A stretch of 64,000 nt of DNA from Shewanella gelidimarina (GCF_023283945.1 NZ_JAKIKW010000007.1:111031-175030), one strand, 5' to 3'; shown: positions 21,398 through 30,995, counted from the stretch's first letter. Notes: a model not told the origin generated them from the sequence alone. Program-made: numbers and translations.

Positions 21398-22204
21398 CTA
21401 GTGAGCTCTAAAGACTTCTATCTTGAAATCTAATTCACACTCAAATCCTGAGGCTGATAACTCCAGCTTTTGTTCGTCTGTAAGCTTCCAGTTATAGGGT
21501 GTCATTTGCAAAAAGTGACGAATATCGCTTTCGTCATTCAATATTAGCGTACTTTCAAGTCGCTTTTGTTCTAATAATGTAAAGCCTTCAATGGCCGATG
21601 GCTCTTGAGTATGCTCTTTGGGTGTCTCATATATGAGCTCTTTCAGTGCAAAGTGATGTCGCGGCCCAGCACATACGGTGATCAAAATTCCGCCAGACTT
21701 TATCACTCGTTTAAGTTCCGTATCTAATGAAGGCGCGTAGATCCTCAGCATGAAGTCAAAACTATCATCAGAAAACGGCATATCAAAAGCACTGGCAACA
21801 CTAAAAGCGATATTCGGGTAACGTTTTGCGGCATACTTCAGAGCTGACTTACTGATGTCTAATCCGTACAAGGTAAAGTCATCACCTAGCTCTTGAGCCA
21901 AACGATTCGAGTAATACCCTTCGCCACAACCAATATCAAGACCATATTCAGCATCATTAAGATAAGCCTTTGCCAGCTGATTAACATTATCACTTAGCTC
22001 TTGATAGTAACCTTTATTGAGGAACTCTCTTCGAGCAAACATCATCTCTTTGTTGTCACCAGGATCACTAGACTTCTTCTTTTGAACTGGAAGTAAGTTT
22101 ACATAGCCTTCTTTCGCACAATCAAATCGATGATTAGACTCACAAAACCAAGTTTTATTCTGCAGCATTAAAGGTTTTTCGCATATTGGGCAACGGTAAA
22201 TCAT
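21398..22204 (-). CDS. rlmA: 23S rRNA (guanine-745-N1)-methyltransferase
   Basis: A 268-residue protein. It has an N-terminal zinc finger (CPIC then C and H in CESNHRFDCAKEGY), then VNLLPVQKKKSSDPGDNKEM, and a Rossmann AdoMet domain (LDIGCGEGYYSN, about 87-98). RlmA methylates N1 of G745 in helix 35 of 23S rRNA. I chose ATG 22204, which shares its A with the TGA of the upstream gene; a TTG one codon earlier is possible. Coupled to the upstream unknown gene. Confidence 0.92.
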   Translation of the reverse strand: MIYRCPICEKPLMLQNKTWFCESNHRFDCAKEGYVNLLPVQKKKSSDPGDNKEMMFARREFLNKGYYQELSDNVNQLAKAYLNDAEYGLDIGCGEGYYSNRLAQELGDDFTLYGLDISKSALKYAAKRYPNIAFSVASAFDMPFSDDSFDFMLRIYAPSLDTELKRVIKSGGILITVCAGPRHHFALKELIYETPKEHTQEPSAIEGFTLLEQKRLESTLILNDESDIRHFLQMTPYNWKLTDEQKLELSASGFECELDFKIEVFRAH

Positions 22205-23028
22205 CAATCATTCTCCAATGCAAATGAACTCTCAGTATCATCTGCCATAAGTTGTTCTATAATTTTATTTAGCTGTGGTGGCGCTAATAGTTGATAGCTT
22301 TCAAGCTTTCTTATCAACATATCTTGGTCAATATCAACGTTAGCCGCTCGATACAAGTTTGGTCGTTCGATGAGTTGAGAATAGAGGCGAGTCAGTAACT
22401 GCCTTTTTCTTATCAATTGGGCATCTAGTTGACTTATATCGTCATTGGCTTGGTTTAAAAATCCTTGAGCAGCAAAGTGTTTTAAGTCGCAACAAATACT
22501 GTCTAACTCGCTAATTTCTACTAAAAGGCTTTCAGCAGTGGGTTCTACATCCATTGAACGAGCGATAATGTGTTTCGCTCGTTGGATCTCTCTCGCCAAA
22601 TTACCTAATCGAAAGTCCGCTTCTAAAGGGACTAACTCCCATTTTACAGGCCCCACAATATTGAACTGGCAGCCATTACCGATACTCACTGCGACAAAGA
22701 GCCCTTTTCTAAGCTGCTCGGCACAAAGTCTAGGCGAAATGCCCAGCGTTGAAAATAAGCGCCAACCTTGACCAACGCTACGATTAAGGATTGCATCAGA
22801 TGCGGCATATTCATTCGCTTCGATAACATCAAGCGACAAGTATGGATGAAGCCGAATCATCAGTGACATTTTAGTCACTGTAACGCTTACAACAACGACT
22901 TCAGCAATAGGGCCAGATTGCAGCTGCAATACACTAAAGTTGCCAAACTGCTCAGACAAAACAAGTTTTAATTTTGATTGGTGGTTAATTTCGATTATTT
23001 GCGGTTGGATTAACAACGGTTCAAGCAT
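22204..23028 (-). CDS. Conserved hypothetical protein coupled to rlmA
   Basis: A 274-residue soluble protein starting MLEPLLIQPQIIEI. An ATG at 23052 lies upstream, but GAGGTGTTGT directly before 23028 marks this start. The first half is beta-rich (LKLVLSEQFGNFSVLQLQSG, WRLFSTLGISPRLC); the second half is helical, with a stretch rich in Gln, Leu and Arg (IRKRQLLTRLYSQLIERP) and likely coiled coil. I do not recognise the family. Its TGA overlaps the rlmA start by one base, so the two are translated together. A role near rRNA modification is only a guess from that. Confidence 0.6.
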   Translation of the reverse strand: MLEPLLIQPQIIEINHQSKLKLVLSEQFGNFSVLQLQSGPIAEVVVVSVTVTKMSLMIRLHPYLSLDVIEANEYAASDAILNRSVGQGWRLFSTLGISPRLCAEQLRKGLFVAVSIGNGCQFNIVGPVKWELVPLEADFRLGNLAREIQRAKHIIARSMDVEPTAESLLVEISELDSICCDLKHFAAQGFLNQANDDISQLDAQLIRKRQLLTRLYSQLIERPNLYRAANVDIDQDMLIRKLESYQLLAPPQLNKIIEQLMADDTESSFALEND

Positions 23029-23198
23029 ACAACACCTCATTGACGTAGGCATATTGTACTTGCTATGGAGACTAGGTTCCAGTTATCAAACTGGCGTAAA
23101 TTCAAGCAAATAAGAGCCTATTTTCTGGAGGTTAAGACAATTGAACTAAGGCAATGCTATGATGAAACTACTTAATAGAAGTTAATAGCCATGATTTT

Positions 23199-24611
23199 AT
23201 GCCTTCAAAAACACAGAACACCCTCTTCTGGCACGACTATGAAACATTCGGTGCAAACCCAGCAAAAGACAGACCGTCGCAGTTTGCAGGGATAAGAACA
23301 GATATGGACCTCAACATTATTGAGGAACCAGTGACCTTTTATTGTAAGCTGGCAAACGATTATCTCCCCTCGCCAGAAGCTATTTTGATCACTGGGATCA
23401 CGCCGCAACTGGCTAATCTAAAAGGGATGCCTGAAGCTGAGTTCATGGCTAAAATTAACCAAGAATTCAGCCAAGAAAAAACCTGTGTTGTCGGTTACAA
23501 CTCAATTAGATTCGATGATGAAGTCACTCGTTATGGCTTTTATCGTAACTTCTTCGATCCCTATGCTAGAGAGTGGCAAAATGACAATAGCCGCTGGGAC
23601 ATCATTGATTTAGTGCGTGCATGTTATGCATTTAGACCCGATGGAATAAACTGGCCACAGAAAGAAGATGGCTCTCCCAGTTTTAAACTTGAACAACTCA
23701 CTGTTGCTAATGGCCTTAGTCATGAAAAAGCGCACGATGCGATGTCTGATGTTTATGCAACCATTGCTATGGCTAAGCTTATAAAGTCAGTACAGCCTAA
23801 GCTCTTCGATTACTACTTCAGCTTACGACGCAAACAAGAAGTCACTAAGCTAATCGACGTGCTAGAAATGAAGCCGTTAGTGCATGTAAGTTCGAAAATT
23901 AGCGCGCTAAATGGCTGCACCACATTAATCGCACCGCTTGCCTTTCACTCCACCAATAAAAATTCGGTTATATGTGTCAATCTAACCATGGACGTCACGC
24001 CACTCATCGAGTTAACGGCTGAGCAAATTCGAGAACGAATGTACACAAGGCGTGACGATTTAGCTGAAGATGAGCTACCTATTGGCATCAAACAGATCCA
24101 TATCAACAAAAGCCCATTCCTTGCCGGTGCTAAAACGTTAACCGATGAGAATGCCGCGCGTCTTGATATCGATAAAGCATTTGCCAGAGAGCAATACAAA
24201 AAGCTTAGACAGCACCCGGAGATAAGAGAAAAGCTGGTTGCGGTGTTTGATATTGAGTCTGATAGAGTCATTACAGATCCTGATCTTCAGCTTTATAGCG
24301 GTGGCTTCTTTAGTCGCGCAGACAAAGCAAAAATGGAGATGATCCGCAATACTAAGCCCGTCAACTTAGCAGCACTTGAGCTGTCATTTGATGATGAACG
24401 CCTACCGGAAATGCTATTTCGATATAAAGCACGTAATTATCCTGAAACACTTGATGAGTCAGAACTTCTTCGTTGGCGTGAATTCTGTCAGCCAAGACTC
24501 AATGATCCTGACTATATGATCAGGCTTGAAAACATCATTGAAGAAACGGAACAAAATGAAACAAAGCAGAAATTATTACAGGCTTTGTGTCATTATCTTA
24601 GAAGTCTTTAG
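23199..24611 (+). CDS. sbcB: Exodeoxyribonuclease I
   Basis: A 470-residue single-strand 3'-5' exonuclease of DNA repair. The DnaQ-type exonuclease part (about 1-200) shows HDYETFG, YNSIRFDDEVTR, FYRNFFDPYA, NSRWDIIDLVRACYA and HDAMSDVYATIAMAK, i.e. the DEDDh acidic residues and His. The SH3-like and C-terminal helical parts follow (MKPLVHVSSK, LYSGGFFSRADKAKM). Length equals the E. coli enzyme (475 aa). Monocistronic, with cdd next in the same direction. Confidence 0.97.
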   Translation: MPSKTQNTLFWHDYETFGANPAKDRPSQFAGIRTDMDLNIIEEPVTFYCKLANDYLPSPEAILITGITPQLANLKGMPEAEFMAKINQEFSQEKTCVVGYNSIRFDDEVTRYGFYRNFFDPYAREWQNDNSRWDIIDLVRACYAFRPDGINWPQKEDGSPSFKLEQLTVANGLSHEKAHDAMSDVYATIAMAKLIKSVQPKLFDYYFSLRRKQEVTKLIDVLEMKPLVHVSSKISALNGCTTLIAPLAFHSTNKNSVICVNLTMDVTPLIELTAEQIRERMYTRRDDLAEDELPIGIKQIHINKSPFLAGAKTLTDENAARLDIDKAFAREQYKKLRQHPEIREKLVAVFDIESDRVITDPDLQLYSGGFFSRADKAKMEMIRNTKPVNLAALELSFDDERLPEMLFRYKARNYPETLDESELLRWREFCQPRLNDPDYMIRLENIIEETEQNETKQKLLQALCHYLRSL

Positions 24612-24627
24612 GATTTTCAGACGGCAA

Positions 24628-24647
24628 AATGCGATCTAGATCGCATT
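24628..24647. promoter_or_regulatory. CRP-like (CRP-S type) palindrome upstream of cdd
   Basis: Perfect 20-base palindrome AATGCGATCTAGATCGCATT. It equals the CRP consensus core TGTGA-N6-TCACA with T to C (and A to G) at the third position of each half-site, the pattern called CRP-S in competence genes, which needs Sxy/TfoX as co-activator. It is 61 bases upstream of the cdd start. In E. coli cdd is controlled by CRP and CytR. Confidence 0.6.
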
Positions 24648-24708
24648 CTATATGTAACAAGCTTACTAGAATGTTATTTCATTAGCGTTAATAAAAAGGC
24701 AGTAGCGT

Positions 24709-25599
24709 ATGCAAGACCGATTTTTAAAAAGCATAGCTAATTTACCAGAGTCTCTGGCTAAGGCACTCGTTCCGATTTTAGATAAAGACTTTGCTGGGCA
24801 CATTGATGCTAAGCAACTTGATGAGTTAAAGACTGCATCACAGATGTCTGAGCAAGATTTATTGTTGGCGCTATTGCCAATATCCGCAGCACTTGCAAGA
24901 GTCCCTATCAGCAATTTTTATGTTGGCGCTATTGCTAAAGGTAAAAGTGGTGACATCTATATGGGTGCCAATCTTGAACTTGCTGGTGAAGCACTGTTTC
25001 ATTCTGTGCATGCCGAACAGAGCGCGATTAGCCATGCTTGGCTAAGTGGTGAACGTCAAATTGAAGATGTCATCGTTAACTTTTCTCCATGTGGGCACTG
25101 TCGCCAATTTATGAATGAGCTGGTTGAAGGCCAGAAGGTGAACATCCACCTTCCTGAACAAAAGACTCAACCTCTTTCCCATTATCTACCCTACGCCTTT
25201 GGTCCGAGCGATCTGAATATCACAGAGCCCTTGCTAACCAAACAGCAACATACACTAACGCTTGATTCTGCCGACCCGATGATTATTGAGGCTGTAGATC
25301 ATGCAGGTCTGAGTTACGCTCCGTACACTAAAAATTATGCTGCTGTGGTATTAGAAACAAAAGATGGCGCGACTTATTGTGGCCGTTATGCGGAAAATGC
25401 TGCATTTAACCCATCGATGTTACCAATGCAAATGGCCTTATCGACAATGACGCGCCATAATCGCGACTTCAGTGAAATTAATCGTGCAGTGCTCATCGAG
25501 TCCTCTAAGGGCATAGTTTCATTAGTGGGTGCGACATTGGATGCACTGCATGCGGTGGCCGCTGTAGAACTTGAACATATCGTGGTTGAACCTGAGTAG
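24709..25599 (+). CDS. cdd: Cytidine deaminase
   Basis: A 296-residue enzyme of the long, dimeric E. coli type (294 aa). It deaminates cytidine and deoxycytidine to uridine forms in pyrimidine salvage. The zinc site is HAEQSAI (His and catalytic Glu) and PCGHCRQF (two Cys) in the N-terminal half; the C-terminal half is a second deaminase-like domain without the metal ligands ([17 protein letters not shown]). Likely controlled by the CRP-like palindrome just upstream. A strong terminator follows. Confidence 0.96.
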   Translation: MQDRFLKSIANLPESLAKALVPILDKDFAGHIDAKQLDELKTASQMSEQDLLLALLPISAALARVPISNFYVGAIAKGKSGDIYMGANLELAGEALFHSVHAEQSAISHAWLSGERQIEDVIVNFSPCGHCRQFMNELVEGQKVNIHLPEQKTQPLSHYLPYAFGPSDLNITEPLLTKQQHTLTLDSADPMIIEAVDHAGLSYAPYTKNYAAVVLETKDGATYCGRYAENAAFNPSMLPMQMALSTMTRHNRDFSEINRAVLIESSKGIVSLVGATLDALHAVAAVELEHIVVEPE

Positions 25600-25616
25600 C
25601 ATTTAAGGTGTAAACT

Positions 25617-25650
25617 GAAAATGGACTGTCTAAAACAGTCCATTTTTTTT
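25617..25650 (+). terminator. Terminator after cdd
   Basis: AAAATGGACTGT-CTAAA-ACAGTCCATTTTTTTT. The A and T flanks make it usable for the leftward gene too. Confidence 0.9.
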
Positions 25651-25667
25651 ATATAAAATAGGCTTAG

Positions 25668-26543
25668 TTAACGTCTGTTTTTTTCAAGTTTAGCCAGTAA
25701 ACCAGAGGTATCCCAACGATTGCCTCCCATCGACTGTACTTCCGAATAAAATTGATCTACCAGCGCGGTTAGCGGCAAGTGAGAACCATTGCTACGTGCT
25801 TCTTCTAGTGCAATGCCTAAGTCCTTGCGCATCCAGTCAACCGCAAAACCAAAGTTATATTCGCCCTGCCACATTGTTTGATAACGATTTTCCATCTGCC
25901 ACGATTGCGCAGCGCCTTTACTGATCACTTCAACCACTTTTTCACCGTCTAAACCCGCGCTACGAGCAAAATGCAGACCTTCAGCGAGTCCTTGTACCAC
26001 GCCCGCGATACAGATTTGATTCACCATCTTGGTCAATTGCCCGGCACCGACGTCACCAAGTCGCTCTACACAGCGTGCATAGGAGTCAATGACTGGTTTA
26101 ACATCATCAAAAGTCGTTTCTTCACCACCGGCCATGACCGTCAGCACACCGTTTTCGGCCCCTGCTTGCCCACCAGAGACTGGTGCATCGATGAAGCCAA
26201 CTTCAATTTTGCTTGCAGCAGCTCCGATCTCCCTTGCAACGTCTGCTGAGGCCGTGGTGTGATCAACGAGGATAGCGCCGGGTTTCATACCGGCTAATAC
26301 TCCGTCTGGCTCAAGTGTTACTTGTTGTAAGTCAGCATCATTGCCAACACAAATAAATACAATGTCTTGGCCTTCTGCTGCCGCTTTGGGAGTGGAATAA
26401 TATTGTCCTGAAAACTCCTCACACCAAGCCTTAGCTTTAGACTCAGTACGATTATATACCGTCACATCATGACCATTTTTAACCAGATGACCCGCCATGG
26501 GATAACCCATCACGCCTAAACCGATGAATGCAACTTTAGCCAT
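25668..26543 (-). CDS. NAD(P)-dependent beta-hydroxyacid dehydrogenase
   Basis: A 291-residue member of the 3-hydroxyisobutyrate dehydrogenase / tartronate semialdehyde reductase family. N-terminal Rossmann motif GLGVMGYPMAGHL with NRT after strand 2 suggests NADP preference (inference). DAPVSGGQAGAENG is the substrate loop and KMVNQ contains the catalytic Lys. C-terminal helical domain (about 165-290). No valine-degradation genes are adjacent, so the substrate is uncertain: glyoxylate/succinic-semialdehyde reductase is also possible. Confidence 0.85.
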   Translation of the reverse strand: MAKVAFIGLGVMGYPMAGHLVKNGHDVTVYNRTESKAKAWCEEFSGQYYSTPKAAAEGQDIVFICVGNDADLQQVTLEPDGVLAGMKPGAILVDHTTASADVAREIGAAASKIEVGFIDAPVSGGQAGAENGVLTVMAGGEETTFDDVKPVIDSYARCVERLGDVGAGQLTKMVNQICIAGVVQGLAEGLHFARSAGLDGEKVVEVISKGAAQSWQMENRYQTMWQGEYNFGFAVDWMRKDLGIALEEARSNGSHLPLTALVDQFYSEVQSMGGNRWDTSGLLAKLEKNRR

Positions 26544-26630
26544 TATTATTCCTATTTGTAGGGTTGTTTTATGTTGTTTAAAGGCATTCTACTGCGGTTC
26601 GCGTGAACAAAACAGTCTCTCGCAGATAAT

Positions 26631-26655
26631 AAAAAAGCCAGCAAAATGCTAGCTT
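26631..26655 (-). terminator. Terminator after thioesterase gene
   Basis: AGCTAGC-ATTTT-GCTGGCT stem (one G-U pair) then TTTTTT on the minus strand. Confidence 0.75.
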
Positions 26656-26680
26656 TCTATTCTTTCATTCAGACTTAGCC

Positions 26681-27160
26681 CTATAAAGTCACGTGCGCTT
26701 CCATTTCTGCACCAATCTTTTTACGCATATCCATTAACCGCACTGCAGACTCACGCAATTCAATATCAGCATCAGTGTTCGGAACCCATTCAGGCACCTG
26801 TGTTGGCTGTCCAGCATCGTCAACCGCAACCATAATCAACACACAATGCGTTGTAAGATGCCTTTCAGACTCCTTAGGGTCGCCTGCTTTTACATCAATC
26901 CCTAAATGCATTGACGTTCTACCGGTATAAATAACTTTAGCCGTGACCTCAACGATATTCCCAACATGAATCGGCTTAACAAAACGAATTCCGCCAGCAT
27001 AAGCCGTAATACAATATTTACCACTCCAACCCGCAGCGCAAGCGTAACCCGCGAGATCAATCCATTTCATGACCGCGCCGCCGTGGACTTTACCACCAAA
27101 ATTAACGTCTGCAGGTTCTGCTAAAAATCGTAACGTGAGCTGTCTATCGGTTCCTGCCAT
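26681..27160 (-). CDS. Hotdog-fold acyl-CoA thioesterase (YciA/BACH type)
   Basis: A 159-residue single-hotdog thioesterase. VNFGGKVHGGAVMKWIDLAG has the typical helix start with the putative catalytic Asp; YAGGIRFVKPIHVGN and YTGRTSMHLGIDV follow. The family hydrolyses acyl-CoA thioesters in the cytosol. It lies downstream of the fatty-acid synthesis cluster but is separated by a terminator and 320 bases. Chain preference cannot be told. Confidence 0.88.
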   Translation of the reverse strand: MAGTDRQLTLRFLAEPADVNFGGKVHGGAVMKWIDLAGYACAAGWSGKYCITAYAGGIRFVKPIHVGNIVEVTAKVIYTGRTSMHLGIDVKAGDPKESERHLTTHCVLIMVAVDDAGQPTQVPEWVPNTDADIELRESAVRLMDMRKKIGAEMEAHVTL

Positions 27161-27440
27161 ATCGACCTCAATATATAGTAATTTAACCGCTGAGTTTACA
27201 CCCTTTTACCTCCCATCACATGACAATCCAAACTGAGCCCCGCCAGTAACAGACATTATCCATCAGCAGCGACTATAAACGCGAGTTCTAATATTGGGCA
27301 TTCGCGTCCACATTCTCCCCAACATAGAGCGCATTAAACTCTTACCGAGTACTGCTATTTCAAGCCTTGAACTTAATCACTGCTCGACATGCTAAATTTC
27401 GAATTCCAAAATCGTTTGGGTATAGCTGATTTTTTAGCAC
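27161..27440. other. Intergenic region between fabF terminator and thioesterase gene
   Basis: About 280 bases, no convincing frame. It should contain the thioesterase promoter. The pabC-mltG-tmk genes that follow fabF in E. coli are not here. Confidence 0.5.
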
Positions 27441-27467
27441 AAAAAAGCGCCTTAAAGACGCTTTTTA
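27441..27467 (-). terminator. Terminator after fabF
   Basis: AAAAGCGTC-TTTAA-GGCGCTTTTTT on the minus strand, one G-U pair, good T-run. Confidence 0.85.
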
Positions 27468-27481
27468 ATCAAATTGATGAA

Positions 27482-28720
27482 CTAGATTTTTTTGAACAGC
27501 AATGAGCCGTTAGTACCACCAAACCCAAACGAGTTACATAGACCATACTCAAATTTACAGTCACGTGCAGTATGAGGAACAAAGTCCAAATCACAACCTT
27601 CATCTGGATTGTCTAAATTCAACGTTGGCGGAACGACCTGATCTCGAAGTGCTAACAAAGTAACAATAGCTTCAACAGATCCTGCCGCGCCTAAAAGATG
27701 CCCTGTCATTGATTTAGTCGAGCTAACGGCTAAGTCGTATGCATGAGCACCAAACGTCGACTTTACCGCTGCAGCCTCCGCTCTATCGCCCGTAGGAGTC
27801 GATGTACCATGGGCATTAATGTAGCCGATAGCTTCACGACCGATTTTGGCATCATTTATTGCATTAGCCATTGCTGCTGCTGCGCCTGCGCCATCGCTTG
27901 GAGGTGACGTCATGTGGAACGCATCGCCGCTCATACCGAAACCGACAAGCTCACCGTATATGGTTGCACCACGTGCTTTTGCATGTTCGTACTCTTCCAT
28001 AACCATAACACCAGCACCATCGCCAATGACAAATCCATCACGGTCTTTGTCCCAAGGTCGGCTAGCTGCCAGTGGATCATCGTTACGGGTAGAAAGTGCC
28101 TTAGCAGAGCCAAAACCTGCAACCGCTAATGGACAAGTCGCATCTTCTGCGCCACCTGCGACCATGACATCAGCGTCGCCATACGCGATTGTACGCGCCG
28201 CAAAACCAATATTATGCACACCTGTAGTACAAGCCGTTGTGACTGCGAAGTTAGGGCCTGTCATGCCGTATTTAATCGACAGGTGACCTGAAATCATATT
28301 AATGATGGTGCTTGGTACAAAAAATGGCGACACTTTACGTGGTCCACCTTTCAATAAAGCGCTGTGATTTTTCTCAATCAAAGGTAATCCGCCCATGCCC
28401 GCACCAATAGCGGTACCTACACGTCCAGGATCAACCTTGTCCATCTCTAGGCCAGAATCTTCTACAGCTTGTATGCCAGCAGCCATACCGTATTGGATAA
28501 ACAAATCCATCTTACGGGCATCTTTACGTGACATGTACTGTTCAACGTCAAAGTCTTTAACAGAACCGCTAAAACGAGTAGTGAACTCGCTAGCATCGAA
28601 TTTGGTTATTGGTGCGATACCACTTTTACCGGAAACCAGTGCTTTCCAAGTTGAATCTACAGTATTGCCCACAGGGCTAACTAGGCCTAAGCCAGTTACG
28701 ACGACACGACGTTTAGACAC
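27482..28720 (-). CDS. fabF: 3-oxoacyl-ACP synthase II
   Basis: A 412-residue condensing enzyme, same length as E. coli FabF. The catalytic triad is Cys in [12 protein letters not shown], His in [11 protein letters not shown] and His in [12 protein letters not shown]. The C-terminal [11 protein letters not shown] is typical. It extends acyl-ACP with malonyl-ACP, including palmitoleoyl to vaccenoyl in E. coli. Last gene of the fab cluster here, set off from acpP by a hairpin terminator with space for its own promoter. Confidence 0.97.
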   Translation of the reverse strand: MSKRRVVVTGLGLVSPVGNTVDSTWKALVSGKSGIAPITKFDASEFTTRFSGSVKDFDVEQYMSRKDARKMDLFIQYGMAAGIQAVEDSGLEMDKVDPGRVGTAIGAGMGGLPLIEKNHSALLKGGPRKVSPFFVPSTIINMISGHLSIKYGMTGPNFAVTTACTTGVHNIGFAARTIAYGDADVMVAGGAEDATCPLAVAGFGSAKALSTRNDDPLAASRPWDKDRDGFVIGDGAGVMVMEEYEHAKARGATIYGELVGFGMSGDAFHMTSPPSDGAGAAAAMANAINDAKIGREAIGYINAHGTSTPTGDRAEAAAVKSTFGAHAYDLAVSSTKSMTGHLLGAAGSVEAIVTLLALRDQVVPPTLNLDNPDEGCDLDFVPHTARDCKFEYGLCNSFGFGGTNGSLLFKKI

Positions 28721-28876
28721 GCTATCACCTTTATCTAATTAAAAATGAATTGTTATGATAGTACTAAAGAGTTTGAACTACCAATACCTTCACGAGCCAG
28801 GTCTGATTGGTGTATTGAAGCGGAAGCGAGGAAATTATTGCTTAAAGACTTACATCAACCAGCGGCTTTTACAAAC

Positions 28877-28907
28877 AAAAACAGGCGGCATAAATGCCGC
28901 CTGTTTT
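28877..28907 (-). terminator. Terminator between acpP and fabF
   Basis: AAAACAGGCGGCA-TTTA-TGCCGCCTGTTTTTG: 13-bp stem. Lies directly downstream of acpP; probably partial, keeping acpP mRNA more abundant than fabF. Confidence 0.85.
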
Positions 28908-28920
28908 CAGAAATTCTAGA

Positions 28921-29154
28921 TTACTGATTCTTAGAAACGTAATCGATCGCTGCTTGAACAGTAGTGATCTTTTCTGCTTCTTCATCAGGGATCTCGGTAT
29001 CAAACTCTTCTTCTAGAGCCATAACCAATTCAACAGTGTCTAGAGAATCGGCACCTAAATCGTCAACGAAAGATGCTGCTGATTTAACGTCTTCTTCTTT
29101 AACACCTAGTTGCTCGATGATGATTTTCTTTACACGTTCTTCGATGTTGCTCAT
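28921..29154 (-). CDS. acpP: Acyl carrier protein
   Basis: A 77-residue acidic protein; E. coli ACP is 78 aa. Ser in [14 protein letters not shown] carries the 4'-phosphopantetheine arm. It is the central carrier of fatty-acid synthesis in the cytosol. GGAAAGAAAACA gives the ribosome site. The upstream intergenic hairpins may control it separately from fabG. Confidence 0.98.
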   Translation of the reverse strand: MSNIEERVKKIIIEQLGVKEEDVKSAASFVDDLGADSLDTVELVMALEEEFDTEIPDEEAEKITTVQAAIDYVSKNQ

Positions 29155-29235
29155 TGTTTTCTTTCCTATTCAAATTACGCACTTGCGTAAGATTGCGAGT
29201 AGTTTATTGAATTTGACAGACATTGCAAGCTTAAC

Positions 29236-29256
29236 TTTTGTGGTCTAACCACAAAA
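29236..29256. promoter_or_regulatory. Palindrome resembling a FadR operator upstream of acpP
   Basis: TTTTGTGGT-CTA-ACCACAAAA: 9-bp perfect arms. The core TGGTTAGACCA (minus strand) is close to the FadR core TGGTCNGACCA. No T-run follows, so a terminator is unlikely. FadR activates fab genes in E. coli; binding here is inference. Confidence 0.45.
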
Positions 29257-29279
29257 TGGGCTCACAGTTGATGCAGATC

Positions 29280-29295
29280 ACCTCTCGAAAGAGGT
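29280..29295 (-). other. TTCG-loop hairpin between fabG and acpP
   Basis: ACCTCT-TTCG-AGAGGT on the minus strand, a stable UUCG-type stem-loop in the RNA just after fabG. It could be an mRNA processing or stability element. Confidence 0.5.
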
Positions 29296-29312
29296 AATAG
29301 CCCGTCATTCAC

Positions 29313-30059
29313 TTAAACCATGTACATTCCACCGTTCACATGGAGAGTTTCTCCAGTGATGTAAGCGGCAGAGTCGGACGCTAAAAAGAGGACTGCGTTA
29401 GCAATTTCCTGCGCCTGACCAAGTCTTTCCATTGGAACTTTAGACATAATAGCTTGTTGCTGCTCTTCCGTCAGCTCATCTGTCATGTCTGTCTGGATAA
29501 ATCCAGGAGCAATAGCATTAACTGTTATTTGACGAGATGCAACCTCTCTTGCAAGAGATTTTGTAAATCCGATCAAACCTGCTTTAGCAGCAGAGTAGTT
29601 AGTTTGGCCTGCATTGCCCATGGTGCCTACCACAGAGCCAATATTGATGATGCGCCCATGACGTTTTTTCATCATAGGTCTCATGACCGCTTTTGAAGTG
29701 CGAAATATCGAAGTTAGGTTAGTGTCAATAATATCTTGCCACTCATCGTCCTTCATTCGCATCAATAAATTGTCACGAGTAATGCCTGCGTTGTTAACTA
29801 AAATATCAACATCGCCGGCTTTTTCTTTAATTGTGCTGAACAAGATTTTAACCGAGTCGCCGTCAGTAACGTTTAAAACAAGACCGTGACCATTATCACC
29901 TAAATAGGCTTGAATAGCTTCTGCGCCACGTTCACTTGTTGCTGTCCCTATAACCACAGCACCAGCAGACACTAGAGTCTCTGCTACTGCACGGCCAATA
30001 CCACGGCTAGCACCCGTTACAAGGGCAACTTTGCCAGTCAGATCAAAACTTATACTCAT
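29313..30059 (-). CDS. fabG: 3-oxoacyl-ACP reductase
   Basis: A 248-residue short-chain dehydrogenase. NADPH motif TGASRGIGRAV, NNAGITRDN with active-site Asn, Ser in IGSVVGTMGNAG and the YSAAKAGLIGF Tyr/Lys pair are present. It reduces 3-oxoacyl-ACP in each elongation round. It begins 10 bases after fabD, in an operon. Confidence 0.97.
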   Translation of the reverse strand: MSISFDLTGKVALVTGASRGIGRAVAETLVSAGAVVIGTATSERGAEAIQAYLGDNGHGLVLNVTDGDSVKILFSTIKEKAGDVDILVNNAGITRDNLLMRMKDDEWQDIIDTNLTSIFRTSKAVMRPMMKKRHGRIINIGSVVGTMGNAGQTNYSAAKAGLIGFTKSLAREVASRQITVNAIAPGFIQTDMTDELTEEQQQAIMSKVPMERLGQAQEIANAVLFLASDSAAYITGETLHVNGGMYMV

Positions 30060-30068
30060 TAGTCTTCC

Positions 30069-30995
30069 TTATTCGGTCAATGCAGCGAATGACGCGACAT
30101 CGTTAATTGCTTTTGCTGTTAGTGAGCGATTGATACGCTTACTAAGCCCAGTCAGTACTTTTCCTGGACCAATTTCAAACAAATCGGTGATACCTTGCGC
30201 AGCCATTAGCTCTACAGTTTCCGCCCATCTGACTGGACAATATAATTGACGAACCAATGCAGCTTTAATCTCTTGTGCCGCATTAGGGCTTGCGACATCA
30301 ACATTATTGATCACTTTTACTGAAGGTACGCTGAATTCAATGTCAATTAGCGCTATTGCAAGTTTATCTGCAGCGGGTTTCATCAATTGGCAATGTGAAG
30401 GCACGCTCACGGGTAGCGCAACGGCCATTTTGGCACCGTTTTCTTTACATATTGCCGCAGCGCGTTCTACAGCTGCTTTTTCACCCGCAATCACGACTTG
30501 ACCAGGACTGTTATAATTAACAGGGCTAACGACTTCGCCTTGAGCGGCTTCTGCGCACGCTGTTGCGATAGCGTCATTGTCTAAACCGATTATGGCAAAC
30601 ATGGCGCCAGTACCGGCTGGAACCGCTTGTTGCATTAGCTGACCACGTAGCTCAACCAATTTAATCGCCGCTTCAAAACCCATCACACCAGCACACACTA
30701 GTGCTGAGTATTCACCCAGACTATGACCTGCCATCACCCTTGGTAAACTTTTACCAGAGGCTACATAAGCGCGATAAATTGCAACACTTGCCGCTAATAA
30801 CGCTGGCTGAGTTTTATCGGTTTGATTCAGTGCTTCAACCGGACCTTGTTGCACGAGTTCCCAAAGGTCATAACCAAGAACGTTGCTTGCTTGAGCAAAT
30901 GTCTCACCAATAATCGGTTGAGATTCGGCAAGTTCTGCCAACATTCCTAATGCCTGTGAACCCTGTCCTGGGAATACAAAAGCTGTATTTTCCAT
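30069..30995 (-). CDS. fabD: Malonyl-CoA:ACP transacylase
   Basis: A 308-residue transacylase that loads malonate onto ACP. FVFPGQGSQ at the N-terminus, catalytic Ser in GHSLGEYSALV, Arg in VELRGQLMQ, and His in SVPSHCQLM match the family. E. coli FabD is 309 aa. Operon position fabH-fabD-fabG. Confidence 0.97.
   Translation of the reverse strand: MENTAFVFPGQGSQALGMLAELAESQPIIGETFAQASNVLGYDLWELVQQGPVEALNQTDKTQPALLAASVAIYRAYVASGKSLPRVMAGHSLGEYSALVCAGVMGFEAAIKLVELRGQLMQQAVPAGTGAMFAIIGLDNDAIATACAEAAQGEVVSPVNYNSPGQVVIAGEKAAVERAAAICKENGAKMAVALPVSVPSHCQLMKPAADKLAIALIDIEFSVPSVKVINNVDVASPNAAQEIKAALVRQLYCPVRWAETVELMAAQGITDLFEIGPGKVLTGLSKRINRSLTAKAINDVASFAALTE

Noticed and set aside
27846..28286. 146-codon rightward frame opposite fabF
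   Set aside because: It lies fully inside fabF on the other strand and has no ribosome site; a typical shadow of a strongly biased gene.
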